A DNA stretch of 27,992 nt from CAVVZJ01 sp963752755 (GTDB lineage: Bacteria > Planctomycetota > Planctomycetia > Isosphaerales > Isosphaeraceae). The position numbers and the translations under genes are program-made. Of this stretch, positions 9,532-19,247 are shown in pieces. The stretch spans positions 1 through 27,992 of the forward strand of contig CAVVZJ010000024.1 in the NCBI GenBank assembly GCA_963752755.1, written 5' to 3'. Within the stretch, counting starts at the first letter, position 1. Each line of letters starts with the position of its first letter. The notes under the pieces are model-generated. The model saw only the letters and a list, made by a program, of their open reading frames with translations, had not been told where the DNA came from and made no database searches.

Positions 9532-12036
9532 TTACCGAATCGTGACGAACTCGTTCGACGCCAGCACCGCCTGGCAGAGCGCCTGCCAGGCGCCGAGTCG
9601 GGAATCCTCCGGGGCTTCCCCGTCCTGCAAGGCACTTTCAAACCGGGCGAGGAACGCCTCCGCCCGTCGCAGCTCGGCCGGCGACGGGGGGCGCCCGTAA
9701 GCCCGCACGTACAGGCGGCGAATCCGATCGGCGTCGTCGAGGTCGCGGCGGTCGAGCAGTTGGGTGGCCAGGGCGAGGGCCGACCGCAAAACCAACTCGC
9801 TGTTCATCAGGAACAGCGCCTGCGGGGCGACGGTCGTGGTGGCCCGGTCGCCGTCGGGGACGCTCGCGTCGGTGGCGTCGAAGAGCTGGAACATGTCGTA
9901 CAGGTGATTGCGGACGATCGGCAGGTAAACCGAACGTCGCGGGCTGTCGTAGCTGGTCGCGTCCTTCGAGGTATGGTCGAAGAAGTAGGCCCGGTTCTTG
10001 ACCTCGAGCAGCGATCCGCCCATGCGACGGTCGAGCCGGCCGCTGACGGCCAGCAAGGCATCCCGGATCGGCTCGGCTTCGAGCCGGCGGACGTTCATCC
10101 GCCAGAGGAGCCGGTTCTCGGGGTCAACCCGAGCCGCATTCGCATCGAAGTCGCTGCTCATCTGGTAGGTGCCGGAGAGCAGGATGAGCCGGTGCATCGC
10201 CTTGATCGACCAGCCCTTTTCCACGAAGCGGTGGGCCATCCAGTCGAGAAGCTCCGGATGGGTGGGCGATTCGCCGAGCCGGCCGAAGTTGTCGGGCGTG
10301 CCGACCAGGCCCCGCCCGAAGTGCCAGCGCCAGAGGCGGTTGACCATCACGCGCGCCGTCAACGGGTGGTCTTCTTCCACCAGCCAGTGGGCCAGCTCCA
10401 GACGGCCGCTCTGCGAGTCGCTGAAGGTCGGCGGCTCGGGAGTGGCGAAGACCGCCGGGACGCGCCGAGGGGCAAGCTCGCCCAGGGTTAGGTGACTGCC
10501 GCGGATGTGGATGTGGGTATCGGCGACGTTGCCCTCGGTAACGCCCATCGCCGTCGGTAGTTCTGGCGCTTCCTTCTCCAGGGTGGCCAGCTCCTCGCGC
10601 AACCTCTTGAGCGTGGCCGCCGTCTCCCCGGCCAGGGCCGCCGCGGCGGAGCCTTCAGCCGCCGCGGCCTCCTTTTGCTGCTTCTGCCGCTCGACGAGCT
10701 GGGCGATCTCCTTCTTCTTCGCGGCCACCTTCGCGTCGTACTCGGCATGGAGCGAGCGTTCCTCCTCGCTGGCGAGCGAATTCTCATGCCAGCGGGCGAC
10801 CTTCGTGAAGGTCTCCATGGTCCGGGTGCTCTTGAAGATCCCGGCGAGGGCGTAGTAGTCGGCCTGGCGGATCGGGTCGAACTTGTGGTCGTGGCATCGG
10901 GCGCAGCCGAGGGTCAGGCCCAGGAAGGTGCGGCCGACGGTGTCGATCTGCTCATCGACGATGTCCATCTCCATCTTCTTCTCATCCACTTCGGCCAGCA
11001 CCTTCGGCCCGAGGGAGAGGAAGCCGGTCGCGATCAGCCGCTCGTGCTCGACGACCGGCGAATCGGACGGCGAGAGCAGGTCGCCGGCGAGCTGTTCGAG
11101 GACGAACCGGTCGTAAGGCTTGTCGGCATTGAACGCGGCGACGACGTAGTCGCGATAGCGCCAGGCGTTGCCGTGGGCGACGTTCTCATCGAGACCGTTG
11201 GAGTCGGCGTAGCGGGCCAGGTCGAGCCAGTGACGGCCCCAGCGCTCGCCGTAGTGGGGCGATTCGAGAAGCCGGTCCACGACCCGGGCGAAGGCGTCGG
11301 GGGACTCGTCGTCGAGGAAGGCGTCGATCTCCTCGGGGGCGGGCGGGAGGCCGGTCAGGTCGAACGTCGCCCGTCGGATCAAGGCCCTTCGGTCGGCCGG
11401 AGGTGCTGGCGTGAGTCCCTTCGCTTCCAGACGGGCGAGGATGAACCGATCCAGGTCGTTGCGGGGCCAGGCGGCATCGGCGACCTCGGGGACGGGCGGG
11501 TCCACCGGCGGCCGGAAGGACCAGGGGACCTGATCCGGCTCGACCTCGGTCGATTGCCGCGGGTCGATCGGCCGGCCCGCGTCCGCGACCTCGCGCGGGC
11601 TGGGGGCTCCCATCACGACCCAGCGGTTCAGCAAGGCGATCTGGCGATCGTCCAGCTTGCCCCTGGGCGGCATCTTGAGGAACTCGTCCTCGTGGCGGAC
11701 GGCCGAGATCAGGAGACTGTTCTCCGGATCTCCAGGCGTGACCGCCGGTCCGAGGTCGCCCCCCTGGAGCCAGCCCTCCCGGGTGTCCAGGCGGAGGTGG
11801 CCCCGGAGCCGCTTGCTCTGGGCGGAGTGGCAGCTGTAGCAGTGCTCGGCCAGGATGGGCCGGATCTCCTTCTCGAAGAAGTCCGCACCGGCGGCCGACG
11901 ATCCGACCACCTCCTGGGCTTCGGCCGGCGGGACCGCGGCGACCGACAGCAGGGCAATCGCGAGCCAGCGGCCCGCACAGCACCCCGGAATCCCCATAAA
12001 CCAACCGATGCTGAGGCGCTTCCGGTGGGGTCTCAT
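9532..12036 (-). CDS. PSCyt1/DUF1549/DUF1553 cytochrome-like protein
   Basis: From the ATG at 12036 this encodes 834 residues; an in-frame ATG at 12135 would add 33 atypical residues and lies next to a candidate promoter, so I prefer 12036. A hydrophobic signal region (about residues 23-40, ending PPAEAQE) is followed by the PSCyt1 domain with a haem c site CYSCH (C66, C69, H70) and KMPPRGKL as possible Met ligand. DUF1549 (PSCyt2) starts near RNDLDRFILARL (about 192) and ends with a second CARCH site (C378-H382). A coiled coil of about 60 residues (about 424-490) leads into DUF1553 (PSD1), including PLTARVMVNRLWRWHFGRGL. It is likely a periplasmic c-type cytochrome fused to planctomycete-specific domains of unknown reaction. 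It is the first gene of an operon with the DUF1501 gene. Confidence 0.9.
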   Translation of the reverse strand: MRPHRKRLSIGWFMGIPGCCAGRWLAIALLSVAAVPPAEAQEVVGSSAAGADFFEKEIRPILAEHCYSCHSAQSKRLRGHLRLDTREGWLQGGDLGPAVTPGDPENSLLISAVRHEDEFLKMPPRGKLDDRQIALLNRWVVMGAPSPREVADAGRPIDPRQSTEVEPDQVPWSFRPPVDPPVPEVADAAWPRNDLDRFILARLEAKGLTPAPPADRRALIRRATFDLTGLPPAPEEIDAFLDDESPDAFARVVDRLLESPHYGERWGRHWLDLARYADSNGLDENVAHGNAWRYRDYVVAAFNADKPYDRFVLEQLAGDLLSPSDSPVVEHERLIATGFLSLGPKVLAEVDEKKMEMDIVDEQIDTVGRTFLGLTLGCARCHDHKFDPIRQADYYALAGIFKSTRTMETFTKVARWHENSLASEEERSLHAEYDAKVAAKKKEIAQLVERQKQQKEAAAAEGSAAAALAGETAATLKRLREELATLEKEAPELPTAMGVTEGNVADTHIHIRGSHLTLGELAPRRVPAVFATPEPPTFSDSQSGRLELAHWLVEEDHPLTARVMVNRLWRWHFGRGLVGTPDNFGRLGESPTHPELLDWMAHRFVEKGWSIKAMHRLILLSGTYQMSSDFDANAARVDPENRLLWRMNVRRLEAEPIRDALLAVSGRLDRRMGGSLLEVKNRAYFFDHTSKDATSYDSPRRSVYLPIVRNHLYDMFQLFDATDASVPDGDRATTTVAPQALFLMNSELVLRSALALATQLLDRRDLDDADRIRRLYVRAYGRPPSPAELRRAEAFLARFESALQDGEAPEDSRLGAWQALCQAVLASNEFVTIR

Positions 12037-12317
12037 CGTACTTGCGTCCCGACCCACTGCCACCCTCCAAAAAGATTCCAACCGACCCACGACGGCCTGT
12101 TCGCCACCTTTTCGCCCTTTCAGGTTAAACAACATTTGGGCATCATACCACAGAAAATCTGAGGATCCGGCGGGCCTGCTGCAGAGCCTGACATGGGATC
12201 AGGCTTCTCGATCGGATCGCGGCAACGTGGTAAGCTCCAGGGAGGCGAATTGTCGAGGAGTGAAGCCGGGCTGTCTCACCAACCTGCCCAACGAGTCCAT
12301 CGGCCATCGAAGACGCC
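12037..12317. promoter_or_regulatory. Divergent intergenic region between two cytochrome operons
   Basis: These 281 bases separate two head-to-head PSCyt1/DUF1549/DUF1553 genes, so both operons must be driven from here. On the minus strand an extended -10-like box TGGTATGAT ends at 12142 (TATGAT at 12147-12142), about 100 bases upstream of the ATG at 12036; no good -35 was seen. I found no convincing box for the plus-strand gene at 12318, and no strong ribosome site before it. Confidence 0.4.
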
Positions 12318-15144
12318 ATGAAATTACGAACGAGGTCGCTTGCGGTCCGGACGATCCTCGCGGTAATCGCGGGCTCGCTGGCGAGCGGGATCATCCCGAA
12401 TGCGGTTGTGGCCCAGGAGCCGCCGGCCGACGACCGGGTCGCGACGCCAGGCCCGTCGGACTATCGCACGAAGATCAAGCCGATTCTCCAGGCTCGCTGC
12501 TATGCCTGTCATGGGAGCCTGAAGCAGCGCGCCGGACTGCGGCTCGACACGGCGGAGCTGATGCTGCGGGGCGGGGACTCCGGGCCGGCGATCGTGAGGG
12601 GCAACGCGGAGGAGAGCCCGCTCATCGAGCGAGTGTCGGCGGACGACCCCGAGTGGCGGATGCCGCCGGAGCACGAGGGAGAGCCCCTCTCCGCCGACGA
12701 GATCGCTCTCTTGCGGGACTGGGTCGTGGCCGGGGCGGTGGCGCCCGAGGACGAGCAGGCCGAGGCGGATCCCCGGGACCACTGGGCGTTTCGCCCGATC
12801 GTTCGCCCTTCGGTACCGCGCGTGGAGCGGGCCGATTGGGTGAGGAATCCGATCGATGCGTTCATCGCGCGTCGGCATGAGCAACTCGGCATCTCGCCGC
12901 AGCCCGAGGCATCGCGCCCGGAATTGCTGCGGCGCCTGTCGATCGACCTGATCGGACTACCACCCGAGGCTGAGCACCTCGCGGAGATCCGGAGCAATGG
13001 CGACCCGGGCTGGTATGGGCGTGCTGTGGACCGCCTGCTGGACGACCCTCGCCACGGGGAGCGATGGGCGAGGCACTGGATGGACGTCTGGCGATACAGC
13101 GACTGGTGGGGCCTGGGCAATCAGTTGCGAAACAGTCAGAAGCACATCTGGCACTGGCGCGACTGGATCGTCGAGTCTCTGAATGCCGACTTGCCGTATG
13201 ACGAGATGGTGCGGCTCATGCTCGCGGCCGACGAGCTCCGCCCCGACGACCTGGATTCTCAACGAGCGACCGGCTACCTGGCCCGGAATTACTTCCTGTT
13301 CAACCGCAACCAGTGGATGGACGAAGTCGTCGAACACGTGGGGAAGGGCTTCCTGGGGCTCACGCTGAACTGCGCGAAGTGCCACGACCACAAATTCGAC
13401 CCGATCTCGCAGCGGGATTATTACCGGATGCGGGCCTTCTTCGAGCCGTATCATGTGCGGCTCGACATGGTGCCCGGCGAGCCCGATCTGGAGCGAGACG
13501 GGATTCCCCGCGCTTTTGACGGTCAGATTGACGCACCGACCTACCGATTCATCCGGGGCGAGGAGAGCAATCCGGATAAGTCCACCTCGCTCGCGCCGGC
13601 CGTCCCGCCGATGCTCGCCTTCGAGCCGCTCCGAGTCGAGCCGGTCCCGCTTCCCGTCGAAGCGTGGCAACCCGAGCGACGCACATGGGTCTTCGAGTCC
13701 TACCGCGCCGCCGCGACCCGGAAGCTCTCTGACGCGGCGGCGAGGATCGCCCCGGCTCGCGCGAAACTCGCCGCGGCCGAACGCGGCCACGCCGACGCAG
13801 GGCGATGCGAACCGGGCTCGGACGAACAGTCCGTCGAGGCGACGACCCCTGCCGTGATCGAGGCCCGGCTTGAGTTGACGGTTGCCGAGCTCAAGATGTC
13901 GGCGGCACAGGCCGAGTTGAAAAGCGTCGAGCGACGCGCCGAGGCCATGCTGGCGGTATGGAAATCCTCGCCTGAGGGGGCCGAGGTAGCCGAGGCCGCG
14001 AAATGCGCGGTGCTCGCCGCGGCGCGGGCGGAACGCGAACACGCGGCCGCCCTGGCGCGTGTCGCGAACGCCGAGGCGGAGCTTCGGCTCCACCGCGAGG
14101 GGGCCGATCGGAAGGAGGCGGTTGAGAAGGAGGTGGCCTCGACCCGCGCGGCGCTCGATAAGGCGCTTGAGGCGATCGAGGACCCGGGCGAGCAGTACGC
14201 GAAGCTGGTCGGCGCGCGGTGGAGCCCGACGCGGTTCCTGAACTCGGGGAAGGACGACCCGGAGGTCACGTTCCCGCCGATCAGCAGCGGCCGACGCCGG
14301 GCCCTGGCCGAGTGGATCACCGACCGGAGGAATCCGCTGACGGCCCGCGTGGCCGTGAACCAGATCTGGATGCGGCACATGGGCGTCCCCCTCGTGGCGA
14401 CGGCCACCGACTTCGGCCGTAAGGGCCGACCACCGTCGCATCCCGAACTGCTCGACTGGCTCGCGGCGGAACTCATCGAGAGCGGCTGGAGCATGAAACA
14501 TCTCCACCGCCTGATCGTCGAGTCGGCGACCTACCGGCTGTCGTCCGCGGCCAAAGGGGCGGACGTGGCCCTTGCGAGAGACCCCGACAATGCGGCGTAC
14601 TGGCGGCGCACGGCCGGGCGGCTCGAATCGCAGGTCGTCCGCGACGCCATCCTCTCGCTCGCCGGGACGCTGGATGCCTCCATGGGCGGCCCGCCCGTCC
14701 CGCCATCGGCCCAGGCCGAATCCACGAGGCGTAGCCTCTACTTCTTCCACTCGAACAACGAGAGGAACCCGTTCTTGACGGCGTTCGACGAGGCGGCCGT
14801 CACGGAGTGCTACCGTCGCGAGCAGAGCATCGTGCCCCAGCAGGCGCTGGCTTTGATCAACAGCCGACTCGTGCTCGACGCGACCCGGCCGATCGCAGAA
14901 CGGCTCACGCGGCAGCTCGATTCCAACGCCGGCCCGGCCGACGACCAGGCGTTCGCGCGGCTGGCGTTCCTGGCGCTCCTGGGCCTCGAGCCCGACGAGG
15001 CGGAGGTCGTCGCTATGACGCGTGCCCTCGCGGCGTGGGAGGAACTGCCGGAAGCGGGGCAGGGACCCGAGGCGAGCCGATTCTGGGCGGGCGAACCTGA
15101 TCTGGGCCCTGTTGAACCACAATGACTTCGTGACACTCCGGTGA
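12318..15144 (+). CDS. PSCyt1/DUF1549/DUF1553 protein, second copy, one frameshift near 3' end
   Basis: A signal peptide (about residues 1-32, ending NAVVAQE) is followed by PSCyt1 with CYACH (C61, C64, H65) and WRMPPEHEG. DUF1549 starts near VRNPIDAFIARR (175), and a second CAKCH lies at 352-356. An unusually long Ala/Glu/Arg-rich coiled coil follows (about 470-600), then DUF1553 with PLTARVAVNQIWMRHMGVPL. As written the frame stops at 15125. The expected family ending ANLIWALLNHNDFVTLR is present in the next frame from 15091 and stops at 15144, so one extra base lies at about 15075-15090. I therefore extend the gene to 15144. It is predicted periplasmic and probably transcribed with the DUF1501 gene 43 bp downstream. 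It is divergent in sequence from the copy at 9532-12036, so this is not a recent duplication. Confidence 0.88.
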
Positions 15145-15187
15145 ATCGGCCGGGCCACCCGGCGCACTCGACCCGACGGAGCCTCTG

Positions 15188-16637
15188 ATGTCCGTGAAAC
15201 GAGCAGGACCGCCAGGTCCCGTCCCCGACGCGTCGCGCATTCCTGTCCGGCTTCGCTTCGCTGGCGGTCGGGGCCATGCTGCACCGCGACGGCTTCGCGA
15301 GCGACGGCGCCTGGACGCCGCCCGACGGCCGGCCGCACTTCCCGCCCAGGGCCAGGAGCGTCATCTGGCTATTCATGAACGGTGGCGTGAGCCACGTGGA
15401 GAGCTTCGACCCGAAACCGATGCTCACGAAGTACGCCGGCAAGACGATCGCGGAGACGCCCTTCGCCGACGTCCAGGACCCCAAGCGGCTGGCGCTCGAG
15501 CGGCTCGTCGTGCCGGACGGAAACGGCAATCAGCGCAACACGCTCTACCCGCTCCAGGTCGGGTTCCGGAAGCACGGCGAGAGCGGCATCGAGATCAGCG
15601 ACTGGTTCCCCCATATCGCTCGCCACGCCGACCGACTGGCGATCGTGCGCTCGATGTGGACCACCGACAGCAACCACGGTGCCCAGACGCAGTTCCACTC
15701 GGGCCGGCATCGGAACGACGGCGAATTCCCCACCCTGGGCGCCTGGGTCCATTACGGGCTGGGGTCGCTGAACGAGGACTTGCCCCAGTTCATCTCGTTC
15801 GGGACGCGCGAGTACTGGAACAGGCGGGATGGCCATTACCTCGGGCCGGCCCACGACGCGGTGCCGTTGCGCATCGACCCGGATCGACCCCTCGATTTCG
15901 GCGCCCCCGAACGGGCCGTCTCCGCACGCGCGAGGGAGACCGGCGTCGGGCTGATCGAGGAGCTCAATCAACTTCGAGCGTCCTCGTCGCCGCGTGATGA
16001 CATGCTAGCGGTGCGCGTCGCCTCGTACGAGCTGGCGTTCCGCATGCAGCGGTCGGTGCCCGAGGCCATCGACATCCGCCGGGAGAGCGACGAGACGAAG
16101 TCGCTCTACGGGCTCGACCTGCCGCATTGCCGCGAGTTCGGCATGCAGATGCTGGCGGCGCGTCGGCTGGTCGAGCGGGGCGTGAGGTTCATCCAGGTCC
16201 AGCACGGCGGCGGCGGTGCCGGCGCATGGGACGCCCACGGCGGCCTGAAGGCGAACCACGAGGCGAACGCCCGCGCGGTCGATCGGCCGATCGGCGCCCT
16301 CCTGGAGGACCTCCGCCGGCGCGGCCTCCTGGACGAGACGCTCGTGATCTTCGCCACCGAGTTCGGCCGCACTCCGGGTACTCAGGGCTCTGACGGCCGA
16401 GACCACCACATCTTCGGCTTCAGCGTCTGGATGGCCGGCGGCGGGATCAAGGGGGGCGTGGTCCACGGCGCGACCGACGAGATCGGCTTCCATGCGGTCG
16501 CGGACCGCCATTACGTGACCGACATCCATGCCACGATCCTGAAGCAACTCGGGCTCGACTCACGCCGGCTGGAGATCCCGGGCCGCAAGCGCCTGGACAT
16601 CGATCATGGCAGGCCCATCGACGCGATCCTCGCGTGA
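15188..16637 (+). CDS. DUF1501 family protein, second copy, one frameshift in the leader
   Basis: The conserved body runs in one frame to TGA at 16637. It includes SVIWLFMNGGVSHVESFDPK, DSNHGAQTQFHSG, EFGRTPGTQGSDGRDHH and DIHATILKQLGLDSRRLEIP. The leader is split. From the ATG at 15188, reading MSV and then dropping one A of the AAA at 15195-15197 gives NEQDRQVPSPTRRAFLSGF, a textbook Tat motif (TRRAFLSG) followed by ASLAVGAML. The next in-frame ATG, at 15276, would remove the export signal. With the correction the protein has about 482 residues, like other DUF1501 members. It is expected to work with the preceding cytochrome-like protein outside the cytoplasm; the reaction is unknown. Confidence 0.88.
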
Positions 16638-16827
16638 GATCGGTCCGCCGAATCGAGCGACATCGGCCGCCCGAGCATCGGCAGATAGAACCCTTCGGAA
16701 GGAACCGACTGGTTCGAAAAGCACACTGGCGAGATGGGATGCCGAGCCGCACTGCCCACGATCTGCCACGAGTCCTCGCCCTTAAGAAACTATCTCAGAA
16801 CCTACATTGGGCAAGAAGAGCGAAGGT

Positions 16828-16887
16828 GGAAAAGGGGACTGGCTCCGGAGCGAGCGAAGCGTAGCGCAGGTGCCTGTCCCCTTTTCC
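16828..16887. repeat. REP-like palindrome, unit 1
   Basis: The unit opens with GGAAAAGGGGACTGGCTCC and closes with GGTGCCTGTCCCCTTTTCC. The arms are reverse complements at 17 of 19 positions around a 22-base centre, so a long stable hairpin would form in DNA or RNA. This sequence type is dispersed in planctomycete genomes to my knowledge. Confidence 0.75.
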
Positions 16888-16916
16888 GCCGAAGCGGGCT
16901 CGGTTGGACCTGCGCC

Positions 16917-16964
16917 GGAAAAGGGGACAGGCACCTCGAAGACTCGGAGCCAGTCCCCTTTTCC
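16917..16964. repeat. REP-like palindrome, unit 2 (inverted copy)
   Basis: The same unit as 16828-16887 lies in the opposite orientation: it begins GGAAAAGGGGACAGGCACC and ends with the complement of GGAAAAGGGGACTGGCTCC. The centre is shorter by 12 bases. With unit 1 it makes a head-to-head pair separated by 29 bases, as in bacterial interspersed mosaic elements. Confidence 0.75.
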
Positions 16965-17543
16965 CTCATGCCCCGGTTCTGAGATAGCTTCTAAGCGTCC
17001 GTACCGTCTCACGCGCGAATGGGCCGTGGAGCAACCCGGTTGACACTCGGGATTGGCAACGGCCTGGCGCGCTTCGGTCCGACAAGCCGAGATTGGTTGA
17101 TCGGAAGTACCCTCGGGCGACAAGACCGATTTCGATTGAGTCCAGGTTGATTCGGACGAGCCGGCCGGAGGTCGGGTCGAAGTCCACGCTGCAGGAGCCT
17201 CGCCTGTGGGCCGTTGCTCGGGTAGTTTTTGATCGTTATTCTGGCGCCCTGGCAACCGCGCGGTCTTCGCTGGCTGGGTCGCGGTCATGGTGGTCCTGAT
17301 CCAGGCCTGCTTTGCGACCTCGACCTCGACCTCCTTCCTGTGGTCGGCCATGATCGGCCGTGTGACGACCATGACCGTGAGTTCCCTCGAGAGCCGACTC
17401 GAACCCACGCCTCCCCAGGGTCAGATCGACGGGTTGACATGGTGCACGCTGAAGACCTCCGAGGCCGGACCCGCGGAACAGCAGGCCTGATCCGCTGTGG
17501 CACTTCCTCCATAATGCCGAGAAAACCAGCGGAGATCGACGCG

Positions 17544-19139
17544 ATGACGCTCCCAGAAAACCGGCCGTTCACCCGTCGTTCGCTCCTGTCCCGCGCGGCG
17601 GGAGCCGCGCTCGCCGGAGCATTCGGGGGATGGGATCCTTCGAGGAAGCTCCTGGCCGCCGACGCGATATCTCCCCTGGCGATCGGCACCCGCCGCGAGC
17701 TGTTCCTCGACGACCTTCTGATCGACGGCTTCGCGGGGAAGGCCGACCTTCGGTTGCATCACCCTCAGCCCCGAGAGGTTGTGCTCGTCCATGATGAGCC
17801 GTGGGAAGGGAGTGGCAGCGGCTACCACAGCGTTTTCCAGGACGGACGCCTCTACCGGATGTATTACAAGGCCTGGCACCTCGAAGTCTCGCCGGGGAAG
17901 GTCCGAACCGACGCTCATCCGCTCTACTGTTGTTACGCCGAGAGCGAGGACGGGATCCATTGGCGGAAGCCCACGCTCGGCCTGGTCGAGTTCCGGGGCT
18001 CGAAGGACAACAACATCGTCCTCGCCAGCGGAACCCGGGGACCGCTCCACGTCGACGCCGGCCACCCCGCCGTGTTCCGGGACGATAACCCGGCCGCCCC
18101 CGCCGACGCCCGCTACAAGGCGTTCGTCCGCTCGGCGGAGCCGAACGGGCTGCTCCCGTTCCAATCGCCCGACGGCCTGCACTGGACGCCCATGAGCGAT
18201 GGTCCGGTCATCACGGATGGGGCGTTCGACTCGCAGAACCTCGCCTTTTGGGACGCGGAGCGCGGGACGTATCGCGCTTACTGGCGATTCTTCACCAACG
18301 CCGGAAAGCGCCGCAGTATCCGCGCGATCCGGACCGCGACCTCCACCGACTTTCTCCACTGGAGCCACCCGACCGATCTGTCGTACGTCGACTCGCCCCC
18401 CGAGGAGTTGTACACCAACCAGGTGAAGCCGTATCACCGGGCCCCGCACATTCTGATCGGCTTCCCGACGCGGTACATCGACCGCGGTTGGTCCCCTTCC
18501 ATGAGGGCCCTGCCGGAACGCGAACACCGAGAAATGCGGTCCTCGGGCAGCCCCCGCTACGGGACGGCGCTGACCGAGGGGCTCGTGATGGCCAGCCGGG
18601 ACGGCGTCACTTTCACGCGATGGAACGAGGCGTTTCTGCGACCGGGGATCGAGCGCCCGGGGTCATGGAACTATGGGCAGCAGTATCTCGCCTGGCATCT
18701 CGTTGAGACGCCCGCGAACCTCGATGGCGCTCCCCCGGAACTGTCGCTCTACGCCAGCGAGAGTTACTGGACCGGCACGAGCAGCGCCCTCCGCCGCTAC
18801 ACGCTCCGCCCGGACGGTTTCGTCTCGGTCAGCGCCCCGATGCGCGGGGGAGAGTTGGTGACGAAGCCCCTGACCTTCGAAGGGAGCCGACTTCTCCTGA
18901 ACGTCTCAACGTCGGCCGCCGGTACGGTCCGCGTCGAGGTCCAGGACCCCGACGGCAAGCCATTCCCCGGCTTCACCTTGGCCGACTGCGACGATCTGTT
19001 CGGCGATTCCCTCGACCGCGAGGTGACGTGGAAGGGTCGCGCCGACGTTGGCTCTCTGGCCGGCAAGCCTGTCAGGCTTCGGTTCGTGATGCGGGACGCC
19101 GACCTGTATGCCCTCCGCTTCTCGAAGGACGGACAGTGA
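17544..19139 (+). CDS. Tat-exported glycosidase-like five-bladed beta-propeller protein
   Basis: The ATG at 17544 is preferred over the in-frame ATG at 17514 because GGAG lies nine bases before it and the product starts with a Tat leader (FTRRSLLSRAAGAALAGAF, residues 9-27). The 531-residue protein then reads RELFLDDLLIDGF, a common opening of planctomycete proteins annotated as GH32/GH43-like. Propeller-type strands follow, such as YRMYYKAWHLE, YCCYAESEDGIHWRKPTLGL and PDGLHWTPMSD. The C-terminal part (about 430-531) looks like a beta-sandwich (VRVEVQDPDGKPFPGF). A sugar hydrolase or lectin-like role is inferred from fold, and I cannot assign catalytic acids with certainty. The ceramidase-like gene follows 108 bp downstream on the same strand. 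Confidence 0.75.
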   Translation: MTLPENRPFTRRSLLSRAAGAALAGAFGGWDPSRKLLAADAISPLAIGTRRELFLDDLLIDGFAGKADLRLHHPQPREVVLVHDEPWEGSGSGYHSVFQDGRLYRMYYKAWHLEVSPGKVRTDAHPLYCCYAESEDGIHWRKPTLGLVEFRGSKDNNIVLASGTRGPLHVDAGHPAVFRDDNPAAPADARYKAFVRSAEPNGLLPFQSPDGLHWTPMSDGPVITDGAFDSQNLAFWDAERGTYRAYWRFFTNAGKRRSIRAIRTATSTDFLHWSHPTDLSYVDSPPEELYTNQVKPYHRAPHILIGFPTRYIDRGWSPSMRALPEREHREMRSSGSPRYGTALTEGLVMASRDGVTFTRWNEAFLRPGIERPGSWNYGQQYLAWHLVETPANLDGAPPELSLYASESYWTGTSSALRRYTLRPDGFVSVSAPMRGGELVTKPLTFEGSRLLLNVSTSAAGTVRVEVQDPDGKPFPGFTLADCDDLFGDSLDREVTWKGRADVGSLAGKPVRLRFVMRDADLYALRFSKDGQ

Positions 19140-19247
19140 GCCTCTCCCTTCGAGATACGCCCTCGACCGCGAAGACTCTCGACATGCCTTGTCTGATGCC
19201 GGATTGAAAACCGAGAACATGACAACTCTTTCCCCGGGGGGATTTCC

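Larger units (their letters stand above)
16781..16995. mobile_element. MITE-like element with imperfect terminal inverted repeats
   Basis: The left end CTTAAGAAACTATCTCAGAACC (16781-16802, quoted here as two parts: CTTAAGAAA and CTATCTCAGAACC) is the inverse of the right end GGTTCTGAGATAG + CTTCTAAG (16975-16995). Thirteen bases match perfectly and the outer eight align with one gap. Inside are two palindromic REP-like units. No transposase is encoded. This is the architecture of a small non-autonomous element or of its scar. I could not identify a clear target-site duplication. Confidence 0.5.
16638..17543. other. Gene-free stretch of about 900 bp
   Basis: No credible gene is seen between the DUF1501 stop and the glycosidase-like start. 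The stretch holds the 215-bp palindromic element (16781-16995), a perfect 10-bp inverted repeat CGGTCATGGT/ACCATGACCG at 17282-17291 and 17368-17377, a short GACCTC triplication near 17320-17336, and a GGCCATGATCGGCC near-palindrome at 17347-17360. Open frames crossing it translate the palindromes into the repetitive peptide typical of false gene calls. Confidence 0.6.

Noticed and set aside
8098..10491. Plus-strand open frame of nearly 800 codons
   Set aside because: It lies antisense to the DUF1501 and DUF1553 genes, which have clear domains, and has Val/Glu/Arg-rich shadow composition.
12957..15338. Minus-strand open frame of nearly 800 codons
   Set aside because: It is antisense to the second DUF1549/DUF1553 gene, whose haem motifs and domains are on the plus strand; Arg-rich shadow composition.
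16782..17408. Minus-strand frame of about 200 codons
   Set aside because: It translates the REP-like palindromes (GTGTCATLRSLRSQSPFP-type peptide), a well-known false call; it has no domain.
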